A DNA stretch of 39,498 nucleotides from an uncultured Ruminococcus sp. (GTDB lineage Bacteria; Bacillota; Clostridia; Oscillospirales; Ruminococcaceae), in assembly GCA_902780505.1 (NCBI GenBank), contig CACZFN010000016.1, positions 1-39,498 of the forward strand, given 5' to 3'. A model generated the notes under the pieces. That model made no database searches. It was not told where the DNA came from and saw only the letters and a program-made list of their open reading frames with translations. Both the position numbers and the translations under genes were made by a program. Of the stretch, positions 17,704 to 26,825 are shown one piece after another (the first letter of the stretch is position 1; every line of letters begins with the position of its first letter).

Positions 17704-18638
17704 TGGAATTTAAGCATTTTTCTGTAATGCTTGATGAATGTATAGAAGGCCTTGATATAAAACCCGGTGGCATTTATGTTGACGGTACGGCGGGCGGCGC
17801 GGGGCATTCGCGTGAGATAGCAAAACGACTTGACGGCGGTTTGCTTGTGGCGATAGACCGTGATCCCGATGCGGTCGCAGCGGCTTCGCAAAGGCTTGAA
17901 GGGCTGCCTGCAAAAGTGGTGCAGGCAAACTATGACGAGATAAGACAGGTGCTCGATTCTCTCGGGATAGGCGATGCGGACGGCGTACTGCTCGACCTCG
18001 GCGTTTCTTCCTATCAGCTTGATAACGCGCAGAGGGGGTTCAGCTACCATAATGATGCACCGCTTGATATGCGTATGTCGTGTGAGGGACTGAGCGCTGA
18101 AGACGTTGTAAACGAATACAGCGAGCAGGCACTTGCGGATATCATATTCAGGTACGGCGAGGAAAAGTTTTCGAGAAGTATCGCCGCAGGGATAGTAAAG
18201 GCAAGGCAGCAGGGCAGGATAAAGACCACCCTTGAACTTGCGGAGATAATCAAGAATAACGTGCCGCAAAAGGCAAGGCGAGAGAAAAATCCGTGTAAAA
18301 AGACCTTCCAGGCGATAAGGATAGAGGTAAACGGCGAACTTGACCACCTTTCTTCGGCACTTGACAGTGCATTTGACTGCCTGAAAAACGGCGGGAGAAT
18401 GTGTGTGATAACCTTTCATTCGCTTGAGGACAGGCTTGTAAAGCAGAGATTTGCGGATTACTGCAAGGGGTGTGTGTGCCCGCCTGATTTCCCTGTATGC
18501 GTGTGCGGAAGGACGCCAAGCGGCAGACTTGTGACAAGAAAGCCCATAACACCGGGCGAAGCCGAACTTGAAGTGAATAAAAGATCACATTCAGCGAAAC
18601 TGAGGATAATAGAAAAAATCAAACAGAGAGAAAACTGA
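17703..18638 (+). CDS. rsmH: 16S rRNA (cytosine(1402)-N(4))-methyltransferase
   Basis: Methylates N4 of C1402 in the decoding centre of 16S rRNA using S-adenosylmethionine. 311 residues, normal length. Motifs: HFSVMLDECIEGL, YVDGTAGGAGHS (SAM loop), DRDPDA, LLDLGVSSYQLD, RGFSY with PLDMRM, ITFHSLEDRLVKQ and the C-terminal KPITPGEAELEVNKRSHSAKLRI. A cysteine cluster CKGCVCPPDFPVCVCG (from about 256), often present in Firmicutes RsmH, is intact. Overlaps mraZ by 1 nt (TGATG). Confidence 0.97.
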   Translation: MEFKHFSVMLDECIEGLDIKPGGIYVDGTAGGAGHSREIAKRLDGGLLVAIDRDPDAVAAASQRLEGLPAKVVQANYDEIRQVLDSLGIGDADGVLLDLGVSSYQLDNAQRGFSYHNDAPLDMRMSCEGLSAEDVVNEYSEQALADIIFRYGEEKFSRSIAAGIVKARQQGRIKTTLELAEIIKNNVPQKARREKNPCKKTFQAIRIEVNGELDHLSSALDSAFDCLKNGGRMCVITFHSLEDRLVKQRFADYCKGCVCPPDFPVCVCGRTPSGRLVTRKPITPGEAELEVNKRSHSAKLRIIEKIKQREN

Positions 18639-18679
18639 CTGACACGGCAATGGCATTGCCTGCCGAAAGGGTGATATAA

Positions 18680-19156
18680 ATGTCTAAACAGAATCTGGCA
18701 TACGAGTTTGACCTTGAAGAAATAAGGGAACACGAACAGTCGCAAAAGAAAAAGATATCCTATGTTCAGGGAACTAAGACTGTTGACAGGGCAGTGCTTA
18801 AAAGGCTTGCTTTGTTTGTTATGGTCGCGGCAATGTTCATGGCGGCGATGATGTATGGAAAGGTCGAGCTTTCAAGCCTTTATACGGAACAGGCAAGGCT
18901 TGAAGCTGAACTTGAAAAATATGATAACGAAAACAAGAGCCTTGAATCGGAACTTGCACAGAAAACGGGGCTCACAAAAGTTGAGGACTACGCCGAGAAC
19001 GAACTCGGGCTGCAAAAGCTGAACAAATCGCAGATAGAATATATCAGGGTGGATAAAGGAACTGTTTCACAGCCTGTTTCGCCTGATGATGACAATATGT
19101 TTATGAAGATAAAGAAATGGTGGAACGGCTTTTTGGAATATATCGGGGCTAAATAA
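18680..19156 (+). CDS. ftsL: FtsL/DivIC-like septum formation protein
   Basis: 158-residue bitopic protein. It has a basic cytoplasmic N-terminus, one membrane helix (about 45-62), then an extracytoplasmic leucine-heptad coiled coil (about 64-97, LEAELEKYDNENKSLESELAQ). The family-typical YAENELGLQKLNKSQIEYIRV motif follows. It would pair with DivIC/FtsB and FtsQ to activate the FtsW-PBP synthase. After the motif there is a short tail with KKWWNGFLEYIG. Position after rsmH and before the transpeptidase is the standard FtsL place, although the C-terminal motif is shared with DivIC, so the exact paralogue is inferred. ATG follows AAAGGGTGA. Confidence 0.85.
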   Translation: MSKQNLAYEFDLEEIREHEQSQKKKISYVQGTKTVDRAVLKRLALFVMVAAMFMAAMMYGKVELSSLYTEQARLEAELEKYDNENKSLESELAQKTGLTKVEDYAENELGLQKLNKSQIEYIRVDKGTVSQPVSPDDDNMFMKIKKWWNGFLEYIGAK

Positions 19157-19172
19157 AATAATAATGATTAAG

Positions 19173-19216
19173 GAAAGCTATGGACATTTTTGTGCTTAGC
19201 TTTCTTGTTCTATAAT
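19173..19216 (+). other. hairpin and possible internal promoter between ftsL and pbp
   Basis: An 8-bp perfect stem GAAAGCTA (19173-19180)/TAGCTTTC (19197-19204) is followed by TTGTTC and then TATAAT (19211-19216). No good -35 lies 17 bp upstream. It may be a partial terminator followed by a weak promoter that re-sets expression of the downstream wall genes. Confidence 0.35.
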
Positions 19217-19307
19217 ACAGCAGGTGATTTTTTGTAAGAAAGGGCAGAAATGTGGAAAATCGCTGACGATTTTAATGCATTTTGCACTGTGAAAGGACTA
19301 TTTTGAA

Positions 19308-21647
19308 ATGACTGACAGACCGACCTCAATAATGAAGCGAAGACTTAATATCGCACTGCTTGCGATCTTCGGTATCGTGATAATATACCTGATCTACAGT
19401 ATTTTCACCGTTACTGTGAGGGACGCCAGAAAGTGGCAGGAACTTGCAAATTCTCAGCAATTGCAGAGCACTATAGTCAAGGCTTCCCGCGGGGCGATAT
19501 ATGACTCGAAATCTCAGGTGCTTGCACAGAGTTCGACTGTGTATACCGTTTATGCCGATCCTGTTATGCTCGGATCATTCCTTGATAAGAAGGACGATAT
19601 AATCAAGGAGTATCAGGAAGCTATAGCGGAAGAAAAGGACGCAAAAAAGCGTGTTGAATACCAGGAAGCACTTGATAAATGCAAAACGGGTAAAGAGGTC
19701 TACGAGGAACTTGTGGCGCTTCTGGCTGACGAACTTATGGTGGAAACTTCGACTGTCCGTGAAAGATGTGAGAAAAAGGACAGTATGTATGAGATCATCA
19801 AGAAGGAGGTCGAAAAGACCACCTGCGATAAGATAAATAAATTCATGTCCGATAATGACCTTGACGGAGTAAGGTGTGAGCCTTCAACAAAGCGCTTTTA
19901 CCCGCAGAACGAGCTTGCGGGGGCAGTGCTCGGGTATATAAACCACGAGGGTGACGGCGTTTACGGGCTTGAAGCTTATTATGATGATTACCTTTCGGGT
20001 ATAGACGGCAGAACTGTTACGGCGAAGGACCGTGACGGCGAAGCGATCCCGTATAAGTATAAGCAAAGCTATGAAGCGCAGGACGGCGATTCGCTCTACC
20101 TCAATATCGACACGACTGTCCAGCTTTACCTTGAAAGCGCTTTGAGAAAGACGGTTGACCAGTTTAATCCGAAGGAGCGTGCCTGCGGTATCATAATGAA
20201 CCCCAAAAACGGCAAGGTATACGCTATGGCAACTGTAAAGGGCTGTGATCCTAACGAGCCCAATGAAGTATACGACGAAGCCTATGCCGCGATACTTGCG
20301 GGAATGGATCCGAATTCTGATGAATATGACAAGGCGCATATCGGATACCTTACAAAGCAGTGGACAAATAAGGCGATATCCGAACTTTACTACCCCGGAT
20401 CGGTATTCAAGGTAATAACAGGATCCTCCGCACTTGAAGAAAAGACTATATCGCTTGACGATACCTTTAACTGCGGACTGACCATGACGGTCGACGGTGT
20501 GCCGATAAACTGCTGGTCAGTAGAAAACGGCTATGACCACGGTTCACAGACGCTGGCTCAGGCGATAATCAATTCCTGTAACCCTGCTTTTATAAGGATT
20601 GGGCAGACGCTCGGCGTGCAGAAATTCTGCGATTACTTCAAGGCATACGGGCTTGCGGAAAAGACAGGCATTGACCTGCCGAATGAATCGGAAAGCTCTT
20701 ACTATACGGCAGACAGAATGTCAATGGTTGACCTTGCGGTGTCAAGCTTTGGTCAGGCTAATAAGATAACGCCTATACAGATGATAACAGCGTATTCGGC
20801 GGTTATTAACGGCGGGTACCTTGTTACACCGCAGATCGTTGACAAGATCGTTGACGAAAGCGGCAACATAGTAAAGGAATTTGAACCTGTTATAAGAAGA
20901 CAGGTAATATCCGAGGAAACCTCAAAGGATATGCGTGATGTGCTTGAAAACAATGTTTCGACATCACATACGGGCAACTGCTATATACAGGGGTATAGAA
21001 TAGGCGGTAAGTCGGGTACATCCCAGAAAATGGACGTTGATCCTACGGGCGGTACATACGTCGGTTCGTACTGTGCTTTTGCGCCCGCTGATGATCCGCA
21101 GGTGATAATACTTGTAATGGTTGACGATCCCACAGGCAGCAGCTACTACGGTTCACAGGTCGCAACACCTGTATGCGTTGAAACACTTACGCAGGTGCTT
21201 CCGTACCTCGGCTTCTTCCCTGAGTATACAGACGAGGAGATACAGAAGCTTCAGGTGTCGGTGCCAAACGAGCAGTATCAGCCTGTGAATGATGCAAAGA
21301 ATACGATTGAATCCTTGGGCCTTACCTGCAAGGTGGTGGGCAGCGGTGATACGGTGCTCAGACAGACTCCTTCAAGCGGCTCTGTTGTAAAGGGCGGTAC
21401 TGTACTGCTTTATACAGATGAAACACCTGAAGAAATGAAAACAGTGCCTTCGCTTATGGGGCTTACAAAAGATCAGGCCTTGAATACCATCGAAGAATAC
21501 GGCCTTAACCTTTCTATCAGGGGCAATGATGCAGACGTTGAAGGCGCGCTTGCTCAGGGCGATCAGAGCGAAGCGGCAGGCGCAAGCGTTCCTGAGGGGA
21601 CCGTTATAACCGTAACATTTGCATCAAATACAGTCAACTCGCAGTAA
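19308..21647 (+). CDS. division-type penicillin-binding protein 2 (FtsI/PBP2x-like transpeptidase) with two PASTA domains
   Basis: 779 residues: short cytoplasmic start, one membrane helix (about 15-36), a dimerisation/pedestal region, and a transpeptidase domain with all three penicillin-binding motifs: SVFK (Ser365-Lys368), SCN (423-425) and KSG (568-570). Two PASTA domains follow (about 635-702 and 704-775), rich in G.V..G and TV..Y/F strands. It cross-links septal peptidoglycan together with FtsW encoded downstream. PASTA-bearing class B enzymes here are PBP2x/PBP2b-like (division) or SpoVD (spore cortex). Only one such gene is in the cluster and ftsW is adjacent, so the division role is preferred, but SpoVD cannot be excluded. 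ATG has AAAGGA 10 nt before it. Confidence 0.92.
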   Translation: MTDRPTSIMKRRLNIALLAIFGIVIIYLIYSIFTVTVRDARKWQELANSQQLQSTIVKASRGAIYDSKSQVLAQSSTVYTVYADPVMLGSFLDKKDDIIKEYQEAIAEEKDAKKRVEYQEALDKCKTGKEVYEELVALLADELMVETSTVRERCEKKDSMYEIIKKEVEKTTCDKINKFMSDNDLDGVRCEPSTKRFYPQNELAGAVLGYINHEGDGVYGLEAYYDDYLSGIDGRTVTAKDRDGEAIPYKYKQSYEAQDGDSLYLNIDTTVQLYLESALRKTVDQFNPKERACGIIMNPKNGKVYAMATVKGCDPNEPNEVYDEAYAAILAGMDPNSDEYDKAHIGYLTKQWTNKAISELYYPGSVFKVITGSSALEEKTISLDDTFNCGLTMTVDGVPINCWSVENGYDHGSQTLAQAIINSCNPAFIRIGQTLGVQKFCDYFKAYGLAEKTGIDLPNESESSYYTADRMSMVDLAVSSFGQANKITPIQMITAYSAVINGGYLVTPQIVDKIVDESGNIVKEFEPVIRRQVISEETSKDMRDVLENNVSTSHTGNCYIQGYRIGGKSGTSQKMDVDPTGGTYVGSYCAFAPADDPQVIILVMVDDPTGSSYYGSQVATPVCVETLTQVLPYLGFFPEYTDEEIQKLQVSVPNEQYQPVNDAKNTIESLGLTCKVVGSGDTVLRQTPSSGSVVKGGTVLLYTDETPEEMKTVPSLMGLTKDQALNTIEEYGLNLSIRGNDADVEGALAQGDQSEAAGASVPEGTVITVTFASNTVNSQ

Positions 21648-21671
21648 GTAAAATTATAAGGAGATACAATA

Positions 21672-23105
21672 ATGAAGCTTTATGACCTTTTGCAGGGCGT
21701 GGCTGAGACCGCGCTTGAGAATATCGAGATAACAGATATCACAAGTGATACAAGAAAGGAACTTAGCGCAGGGTTTGCGTTTGTGTGTATAAAGGGCAAT
21801 ACCTTTGACGGGCATAACAGCGCTAAGCAAATGTGTGAGCGCGGTGCCGCTGTTATAATCTGTGAGCATGATCTGGGGCTTGACAATCAGGTCATAGTTG
21901 AGGATACAAGAAGTGCTTTCCCGAAGCTTTGTGCAAACTTTTTTGACAACCCGCAGAGGAAGCTGAAACTTATCGGCGTTACCGGCACAAACGGCAAGAC
22001 AACTATAACTACAGTTACAAAAAGGCTCTTTGATAAGCTTGGAATAAAAGCGGGGCTTATAGGGACTGTCAGCAACGAAATAAATGATACCGTTATCCAT
22101 ACCGAGCGTACAACGCCCGAACCCTATGACCTTTTTGAGCTTTTTGCAAAAATGGCTGAGGCGGGCTGCGAATACTGTGTTATGGAAGTTTCATCACAGG
22201 GGCTTGAACAGAGAAGGCTTGAAGGGTGTGAATTTGAAGTGGGGGCGTTTACCAACCTTACACAGGATCACCTTGATGTTCACGGTACAATGGAAAATTA
22301 CTACAACGCCAAGAAGATACTTTTTTCACAGAGCAAGAGGGCTATAATCAATATAGACGACGAGTACGGCAGGCGTTATTATGACGAGATAGATATCCCG
22401 AGGAGTACCCTTTCGGTAAAGGGGGCGGGGGATTTCAATGCTGAGAATATCCGCCTGACAGCACACGGGCTTGAATATGATTTCAATGACGGCAAGGTCA
22501 AACTCCCTGTTAAATTCAGAATGCCTGGAATGTTTAATGCATCAAATTCGCTGACGGTAATTGCGATCTTTGAGGCACTCGGCTTCGACGTCAGCAAAAT
22601 TGCCAGGATGATAGGCGATATTGAGGGAGTCCGCGGCAGGGTGGAGGTCATACCCACAGGACGCGACTTCACAGTGATATGTGATTATGCACATACGCCT
22701 GATGCACTTGTCAATGTGCTTTCCACCATAAAGGAATGTTCGGACGGTACACTTAAATGTCTGTTCGGCTGCGGCGGCAACAGGGACGCTAAAAAGCGCC
22801 CGCTTATGGCAAAGGCTGCGGCAGAGTATGCGGATTTTCTTATAGTGACATCAGATAACCCGCGAAACGAAGATCCTGAACTTATCATAAAGGATATACT
22901 TGTGGGACTCGAAGGCACAGATAAGCCGTATATCACGATAACCGACAGGCGTGAGGCGATACACTGGGCTGTTAAAAATGCAAAAAGCGGTGATATAATA
23001 GTCCTTGCGGGCAAGGGACACGAGGATTATCAGATACTTGCGGGAATGAAGAAGATACATTTTGACGAGCGTGAGGTAGTTGCCGAAGCACTTGCAGAGC
23101 TTTAA
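21672..23105 (+). CDS. murE: UDP-MurNAc-L-Ala-D-Glu:meso-diaminopimelate ligase
   Basis: Adds the third residue to the peptidoglycan stem peptide using ATP. 477 residues in three Mur-ligase domains: substrate-binding N-terminal part, central P-loop GTNGKTT (105-111), and C-terminal domain containing DNPRNEDP (395-398 for DNPR). DNPR is the known specificity motif for meso-diaminopimelate, so the wall should be DAP-type. ATG after AAGGAG. The gene begins 24 bp after pbp and is followed by murF within 50 bp, all in the same operon. Confidence 0.96.
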   Translation: MKLYDLLQGVAETALENIEITDITSDTRKELSAGFAFVCIKGNTFDGHNSAKQMCERGAAVIICEHDLGLDNQVIVEDTRSAFPKLCANFFDNPQRKLKLIGVTGTNGKTTITTVTKRLFDKLGIKAGLIGTVSNEINDTVIHTERTTPEPYDLFELFAKMAEAGCEYCVMEVSSQGLEQRRLEGCEFEVGAFTNLTQDHLDVHGTMENYYNAKKILFSQSKRAIINIDDEYGRRYYDEIDIPRSTLSVKGAGDFNAENIRLTAHGLEYDFNDGKVKLPVKFRMPGMFNASNSLTVIAIFEALGFDVSKIARMIGDIEGVRGRVEVIPTGRDFTVICDYAHTPDALVNVLSTIKECSDGTLKCLFGCGGNRDAKKRPLMAKAAAEYADFLIVTSDNPRNEDPELIIKDILVGLEGTDKPYITITDRREAIHWAVKNAKSGDIIVLAGKGHEDYQILAGMKKIHFDEREVVAEALAEL

Positions 23106-23153
23106 GGTATAAAACCCGCACATATATCATACAGAGAGGACGGAAGACCTATA

Positions 23154-24515
23154 ATGGTAAAGATGACATTAAAGGAAATAGTTGAGGTAGTTGACGGCAG
23201 CTTCGGGTTCCCGTCCGACACCGAAGTGACAAGCGTGTGTACAGATACCCGCGCAATAAAAGCGGGGTGTGTGTTCATAGCACTGAAAGGTGAAAACTTT
23301 GACGGGCATGATTTTGCTGCAAAAGCGACAGAACTCGGCGCTGAAGCGGTGATAACAGAGCGCCCGATAGAAAATGCAAAGTGCATTGTTGTGGATTCGA
23401 CAAGGCGAGCGCTTCTTACACTTGCTTCACATTACAGAAACAAATTCAGGATACCCCTTGTGGGCGTTACGGGAAGTGTCGGCAAGACTTCCACAAAGGA
23501 CATGATAGCAAGCGTGCTGTCACAGGGGTTTAAAACGCTTAAAACAGAGGGCAACCATAATAACGAGATAGGTCTGCCGCTTACCCTTTTCGGGATAGAG
23601 GAGGATACGCAGGCGGCAGTTATAGAAATGGGCATGAACCATTTCGGGGAGATATCCCGCCTGACACTTTGTGCCTGTCCGACGATTGCCGTAATAACAA
23701 ATATCGGTTTTTCGCATATTGAGAACTTAGGTTCGCAGGAGGGCATACTGAAAGCTAAAATGGAGATACTTGACGGCTGTTCGTATGAAGCGCCGCTTAT
23801 TATAAACGGCGACGACAAGCTGCTTGCAAATGTTACCCCCCGCGGCGGCAGGAGGACTGTCAGCTATTCCTATTCAAAGAAAAGCTGTGACGTTTATGCA
23901 TCTGATATAAAAGCGGGCGGCGGGATGATAAGCTTCACTATAAACAGTAAGCTTGGCAAAACGCCTGTAACGCTTAACTGCTACGGCGAGCATAATGTTA
24001 TGAACGCACTTGCGGCGTTTGCAGTAGGTATGGAACTTGGCATGGAAGCGGATATGATGGCGGCGGGCATTGCTGCGTTCCGCCCTGACGGTATGCGACA
24101 GAATATAGTTGAAAGAAACGGCCATACACTTATTATAGACTGCTATAACGCCGCACCTGATTCCATGAGATCGGGCGTGACAGTGCTTACACAGATAGAT
24201 ATCCCCGAGGGGGCAAAAAGGGTGGCTGTAGTTGCAGATATGTTGGAACTTGGCAAAATGGCGCCGAAGCTCCACAGGTCTGTCGGTGAAACGCTTGGCG
24301 CGGCAGGAGTAGACCTTATCTGCTGCTATGGAGAAAATTCAAAGTATTATATAGAGGGCGCTGTTAAAAAAGGCTTTGACAGGGAAAAGTGCTTTCACTT
24401 TGACACCCATCAGCAGATGACGGATTTCCTTAAAGAAAACCTGAGTGCAGGTGATGCCGTGTGGTTCAAGGGCAGCCGCGGTATGAGGCTTGAAACTGTG
24501 GCAAATGAATTATAA
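23154..24515 (+). CDS. murF: UDP-MurNAc-tripeptide:D-alanyl-D-alanine ligase
   Basis: Adds D-Ala-D-Ala to complete the UDP-MurNAc-pentapeptide, ATP-dependent, cytoplasmic. 453 residues. N-terminal domain with DTRAIKAGCVFIALKGENFDGH, then the P-loop VTGSVGKTST (Lys111), then EMGMNHFGEISRL and a C-terminal ligase domain with YNAAPDSM and ADMLELG. The ribosome site is weak (GAGG far upstream), and ATG 23163 is an alternative start four codons in. The 3' end runs into the frame of the MraY-like gene. Confidence 0.95.
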   Translation: MVKMTLKEIVEVVDGSFGFPSDTEVTSVCTDTRAIKAGCVFIALKGENFDGHDFAAKATELGAEAVITERPIENAKCIVVDSTRRALLTLASHYRNKFRIPLVGVTGSVGKTSTKDMIASVLSQGFKTLKTEGNHNNEIGLPLTLFGIEEDTQAAVIEMGMNHFGEISRLTLCACPTIAVITNIGFSHIENLGSQEGILKAKMEILDGCSYEAPLIINGDDKLLANVTPRGGRRTVSYSYSKKSCDVYASDIKAGGGMISFTINSKLGKTPVTLNCYGEHNVMNALAAFAVGMELGMEADMMAAGIAAFRPDGMRQNIVERNGHTLIIDCYNAAPDSMRSGVTVLTQIDIPEGAKRVAVVADMLELGKMAPKLHRSVGETLGAAGVDLICCYGENSKYYIEGAVKKGFDREKCFHFDTHQQMTDFLKENLSAGDAVWFKGSRGMRLETVANEL

Positions 24516-24543
24516 CACGCTGACACCCCTCGGAGGGGCAGTG

Positions 24544-25518
24544 ATGTTCATAGCCTTTTTGACGAGTGCTGTGTCGGGAAGATGGCTGATACCGATATTC
24601 CGCTTTTTTAAAACGGGAATGTTTGAAGCGCGTATTGGCAGCAGAATGGTTTCCGACGGGACTTCACCGCGCTTTGGAGGGGCAGTTGCTCTTACAGGGC
24701 TGCTCGCGGGGGCGGCTGTTTATTCCGTTTTCCCGGTTGTCGGGGGGACGTATTCTCTCGGGTGGGCGGTACTTGCGTATATATTGCTTGTGTTCCTTAT
24801 CGGCTTTTTGCAGGATTATATAAAGCAGAAGCTCAGGCGGCCTGCGGGTATCAAACTTATGCACGAGGTATTATATGTGTGGGGTGTGTCTTTCTGCTTT
24901 CTTTTACTGCTTGAAGCAAATGGCGCTGTAACGACATCGGTGCTGCTGCCTTTTCGGTGGGGATTCCTTGAAATGGGGCTTTTTTACTGTCCTGTCATAT
25001 CGTTTGTGATGACGTTTGTTATCTGCACATTCTGTGTGCACGACAGCTTCGGCGGTGAGGAGGAATACTCGACAGGCGGGCTTACGACAGTCAGCGTTTT
25101 GCTTATATCGCTGTTTTTTGCGGTATTGGGCGAGGGCGCTTCAATGCTTGGCTATATTCTTGCAGGTGCGGCGGCAGGGCTGCTTATATGGGAACTTTCA
25201 CCACCAAAGATATACCTCGGCCAAAGCGGGCAGATGCTTTTCGGGGCCGGCTTTTGTGCAATGGCAATAATTTCTTTAAGAGAAATGCTATTGATTATTC
25301 TGCCGGTTTCTGCTATAATGGAATTTACGGCAGCTTTTATAAGATATTTTTATTATGTAAAAACAAAAAAGGTGCTGCTTTCAGGCGGCAGTATACATTC
25401 GCATTTGAAGAAAAAGGGATATGGGGATATGTTTATAATACTGCTCTTTATCCCGCTTGATGCTGTGGGAATAATAACAGGCATTATGTTTATGCTGTAC
25501 AGCTTTAAGCTGATGTAA
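24544..25518 (+). CDS. MraY-like membrane protein lacking key catalytic residues
   Basis: About 324 residues with some ten membrane helices, in the usual mraY slot between murF and ftsW. The MraY fold can be followed end to end: GTSPRFGG for GTPTMGG, FLQDYIKQKLR for FVDDYRKV, CVHDSFGGEEEY for NLTDGLDGLA, YLGQSGQMLFGAG for FMGDVGSLALGG, and SIHSHLKKKG for IHHHYELKG. The first Asp of the DD pair is Gln90 (Asp91 kept), the catalytic Asp of the MGD loop is Gln227, a DGLD Asp is Gly170, and HHH is H-S-H. MraY makes lipid I; with these changes I infer a pseudoenzyme, scaffold or flippase-like role rather than normal transferase activity. Start: ATG 24544 after GGAGGGG; ATG 24505, overlapping murF, is an alternative without a site. 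The degeneracy is seen; the loss of activity is inferred. Confidence 0.82.
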   Translation: MFIAFLTSAVSGRWLIPIFRFFKTGMFEARIGSRMVSDGTSPRFGGAVALTGLLAGAAVYSVFPVVGGTYSLGWAVLAYILLVFLIGFLQDYIKQKLRRPAGIKLMHEVLYVWGVSFCFLLLLEANGAVTTSVLLPFRWGFLEMGLFYCPVISFVMTFVICTFCVHDSFGGEEEYSTGGLTTVSVLLISLFFAVLGEGASMLGYILAGAAAGLLIWELSPPKIYLGQSGQMLFGAGFCAMAIISLREMLLIILPVSAIMEFTAAFIRYFYYVKTKKVLLSGGSIHSHLKKKGYGDMFIILLFIPLDAVGIITGIMFMLYSFKLM

Positions 25519-25537
25519 GGATTCTGGGGGTTTGATT

Positions 25538-26803
25538 TTGGCATACAAGGGTATAAAACGTGAGCGTGACGGCAGTATTGTCTACGAACGCAAGGGCTTT
25601 TCCGTAAAAAAGCATACTGAAGTCGAGCTCGGCAGCAGTGAGGGCATTGCGACAGAGCGTAAGGTCTTTAGCATAAAGCCCGTGTTTTCAAGAATTGACA
25701 GGCCTTTTCTTATACTTGTGCTTGTTCTGCTCGGTTTCGGGCTTATGATGATGTTTTCGGCTTCGTATGCATGGGGGCTTGAACAGGGTGACGGGTATTT
25801 CTACATAAAAAAGCAGGCAATATTTGCGGTTATCGGCATTATCGCAATGGGTGTGACTTCTATTGTCGATTACCATAATTATCTTAATACCTATGTGGCA
25901 TTCGGGTTTTTCCTGCTTATGCTTGCACTTACATTTTACACGGCTATTGCCGGCACCTCCACGGCTGACGCTTCAAGGTGGATAGTTATAGGTTCATTCC
26001 GCTTTCAGCCGTCTGAGCTGTTAAAGATATCGCTTATCATTATCTTTGCATATACGGGTGCTGTAAACTTCCCGAAATACAGCAGCTGGAAGTATTCCAC
26101 TATTCCCTATATAGTATATCTTGGCCTTGCGGTGCTGGGGCTTGTGCTTCAGCGTCACCTTTCTGCGGTCATGCTTGTAAGTGTGCTCGGCCTGTCGCTT
26201 ATGTTTGTAAGCGGCGTGCCGTTAAAAACATTTGTGAAGTTTATGATAGTCCTTGCGGTGCTTGGCATTATTGCGGCGCTGTTTCTGTATTTTGTGACAG
26301 GTGGGTTTTCATATATCGAAGAACGTATTATAAGCTGGCGTGATCCCATGTCAGATGTGCAGGGCAAGACGCACCAGACATATAATGCACTTTTAGCGAT
26401 AGGTTCGGGCGGTATATTCGGTCTGGGCTTCGGTGAATCAAGACAGAAGTACCTCTACCTTTCCGAATCACAGAACGATTTCGTTTTCGCTATAGTATGT
26501 GAGGAATTCGGCCTTATCGGAGCGATAGTCGTGATACTTCTGTTCTCGCTTCTGATAGTACACGGCTTCTATATCGCTACAAGGGCAAAGGACAGGTTCG
26601 GTATGCTGCTTGCGGCGGGTATAACTATTCAGATAGGCTCACAGGCTTTGCTTAATATGATGGTCGCCTGCAACGCCTTCCCGAATACAGGTATCTCACT
26701 GCCGTTTTTCAGCTACGGCGGCACGGCACTTACGCTTCAGCTTGCTGAAATGGGCATGATACTGAACGTATCACGTCAGGCAAGGGTAAAAAAGAAAAGA
26801 TAG
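25538..26803 (+). CDS. ftsW: septal peptidoglycan glycosyltransferase FtsW
   Basis: SEDS-family polymerase that joins lipid II into glycan strands with the partner class B PBP at the division site. About 421 residues with roughly ten membrane helices after a polar 50-residue cytoplasmic start. Conserved features are intact: FSASYAWGLEQGDGYFYIKKQ, WIVIGSFRFQPSELLK, YLSESQNDFVFAIVCEEFGLIG with the essential Asp, and NTGISLPFFSYGGTAL. I place the start at TTG 25538, since GGGGG lies about 7 nt upstream; a TTG at 25532 is too close to it. The adjacent pbp gene supports the FtsW rather than RodA/SpoVE assignment. Confidence 0.92.
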   Translation: MAYKGIKRERDGSIVYERKGFSVKKHTEVELGSSEGIATERKVFSIKPVFSRIDRPFLILVLVLLGFGLMMMFSASYAWGLEQGDGYFYIKKQAIFAVIGIIAMGVTSIVDYHNYLNTYVAFGFFLLMLALTFYTAIAGTSTADASRWIVIGSFRFQPSELLKISLIIIFAYTGAVNFPKYSSWKYSTIPYIVYLGLAVLGLVLQRHLSAVMLVSVLGLSLMFVSGVPLKTFVKFMIVLAVLGIIAALFLYFVTGGFSYIEERIISWRDPMSDVQGKTHQTYNALLAIGSGGIFGLGFGESRQKYLYLSESQNDFVFAIVCEEFGLIGAIVVILLFSLLIVHGFYIATRAKDRFGMLLAAGITIQIGSQALLNMMVACNAFPNTGISLPFFSYGGTALTLQLAEMGMILNVSRQARVKKKR

Positions 26804-26825
26804 CATTTCAAGAGGTGACATATAA

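Noticed and set aside
17340-18419. 359-codon open frame on the minus strand
   Set aside because: Antisense to mraZ and rsmH, Cys/Arg/His-rich composition typical of the reverse frame of these genes, no ribosome site; both sense genes are certain.
24505-24543. Extended N-terminus of the MraY-like protein from ATG 24505 or TTG 24490
   Set aside because: In frame and would lengthen the first helix, but no ribosome site lies before either codon, while GGAGGGG precedes ATG 24544; kept only as an alternative.
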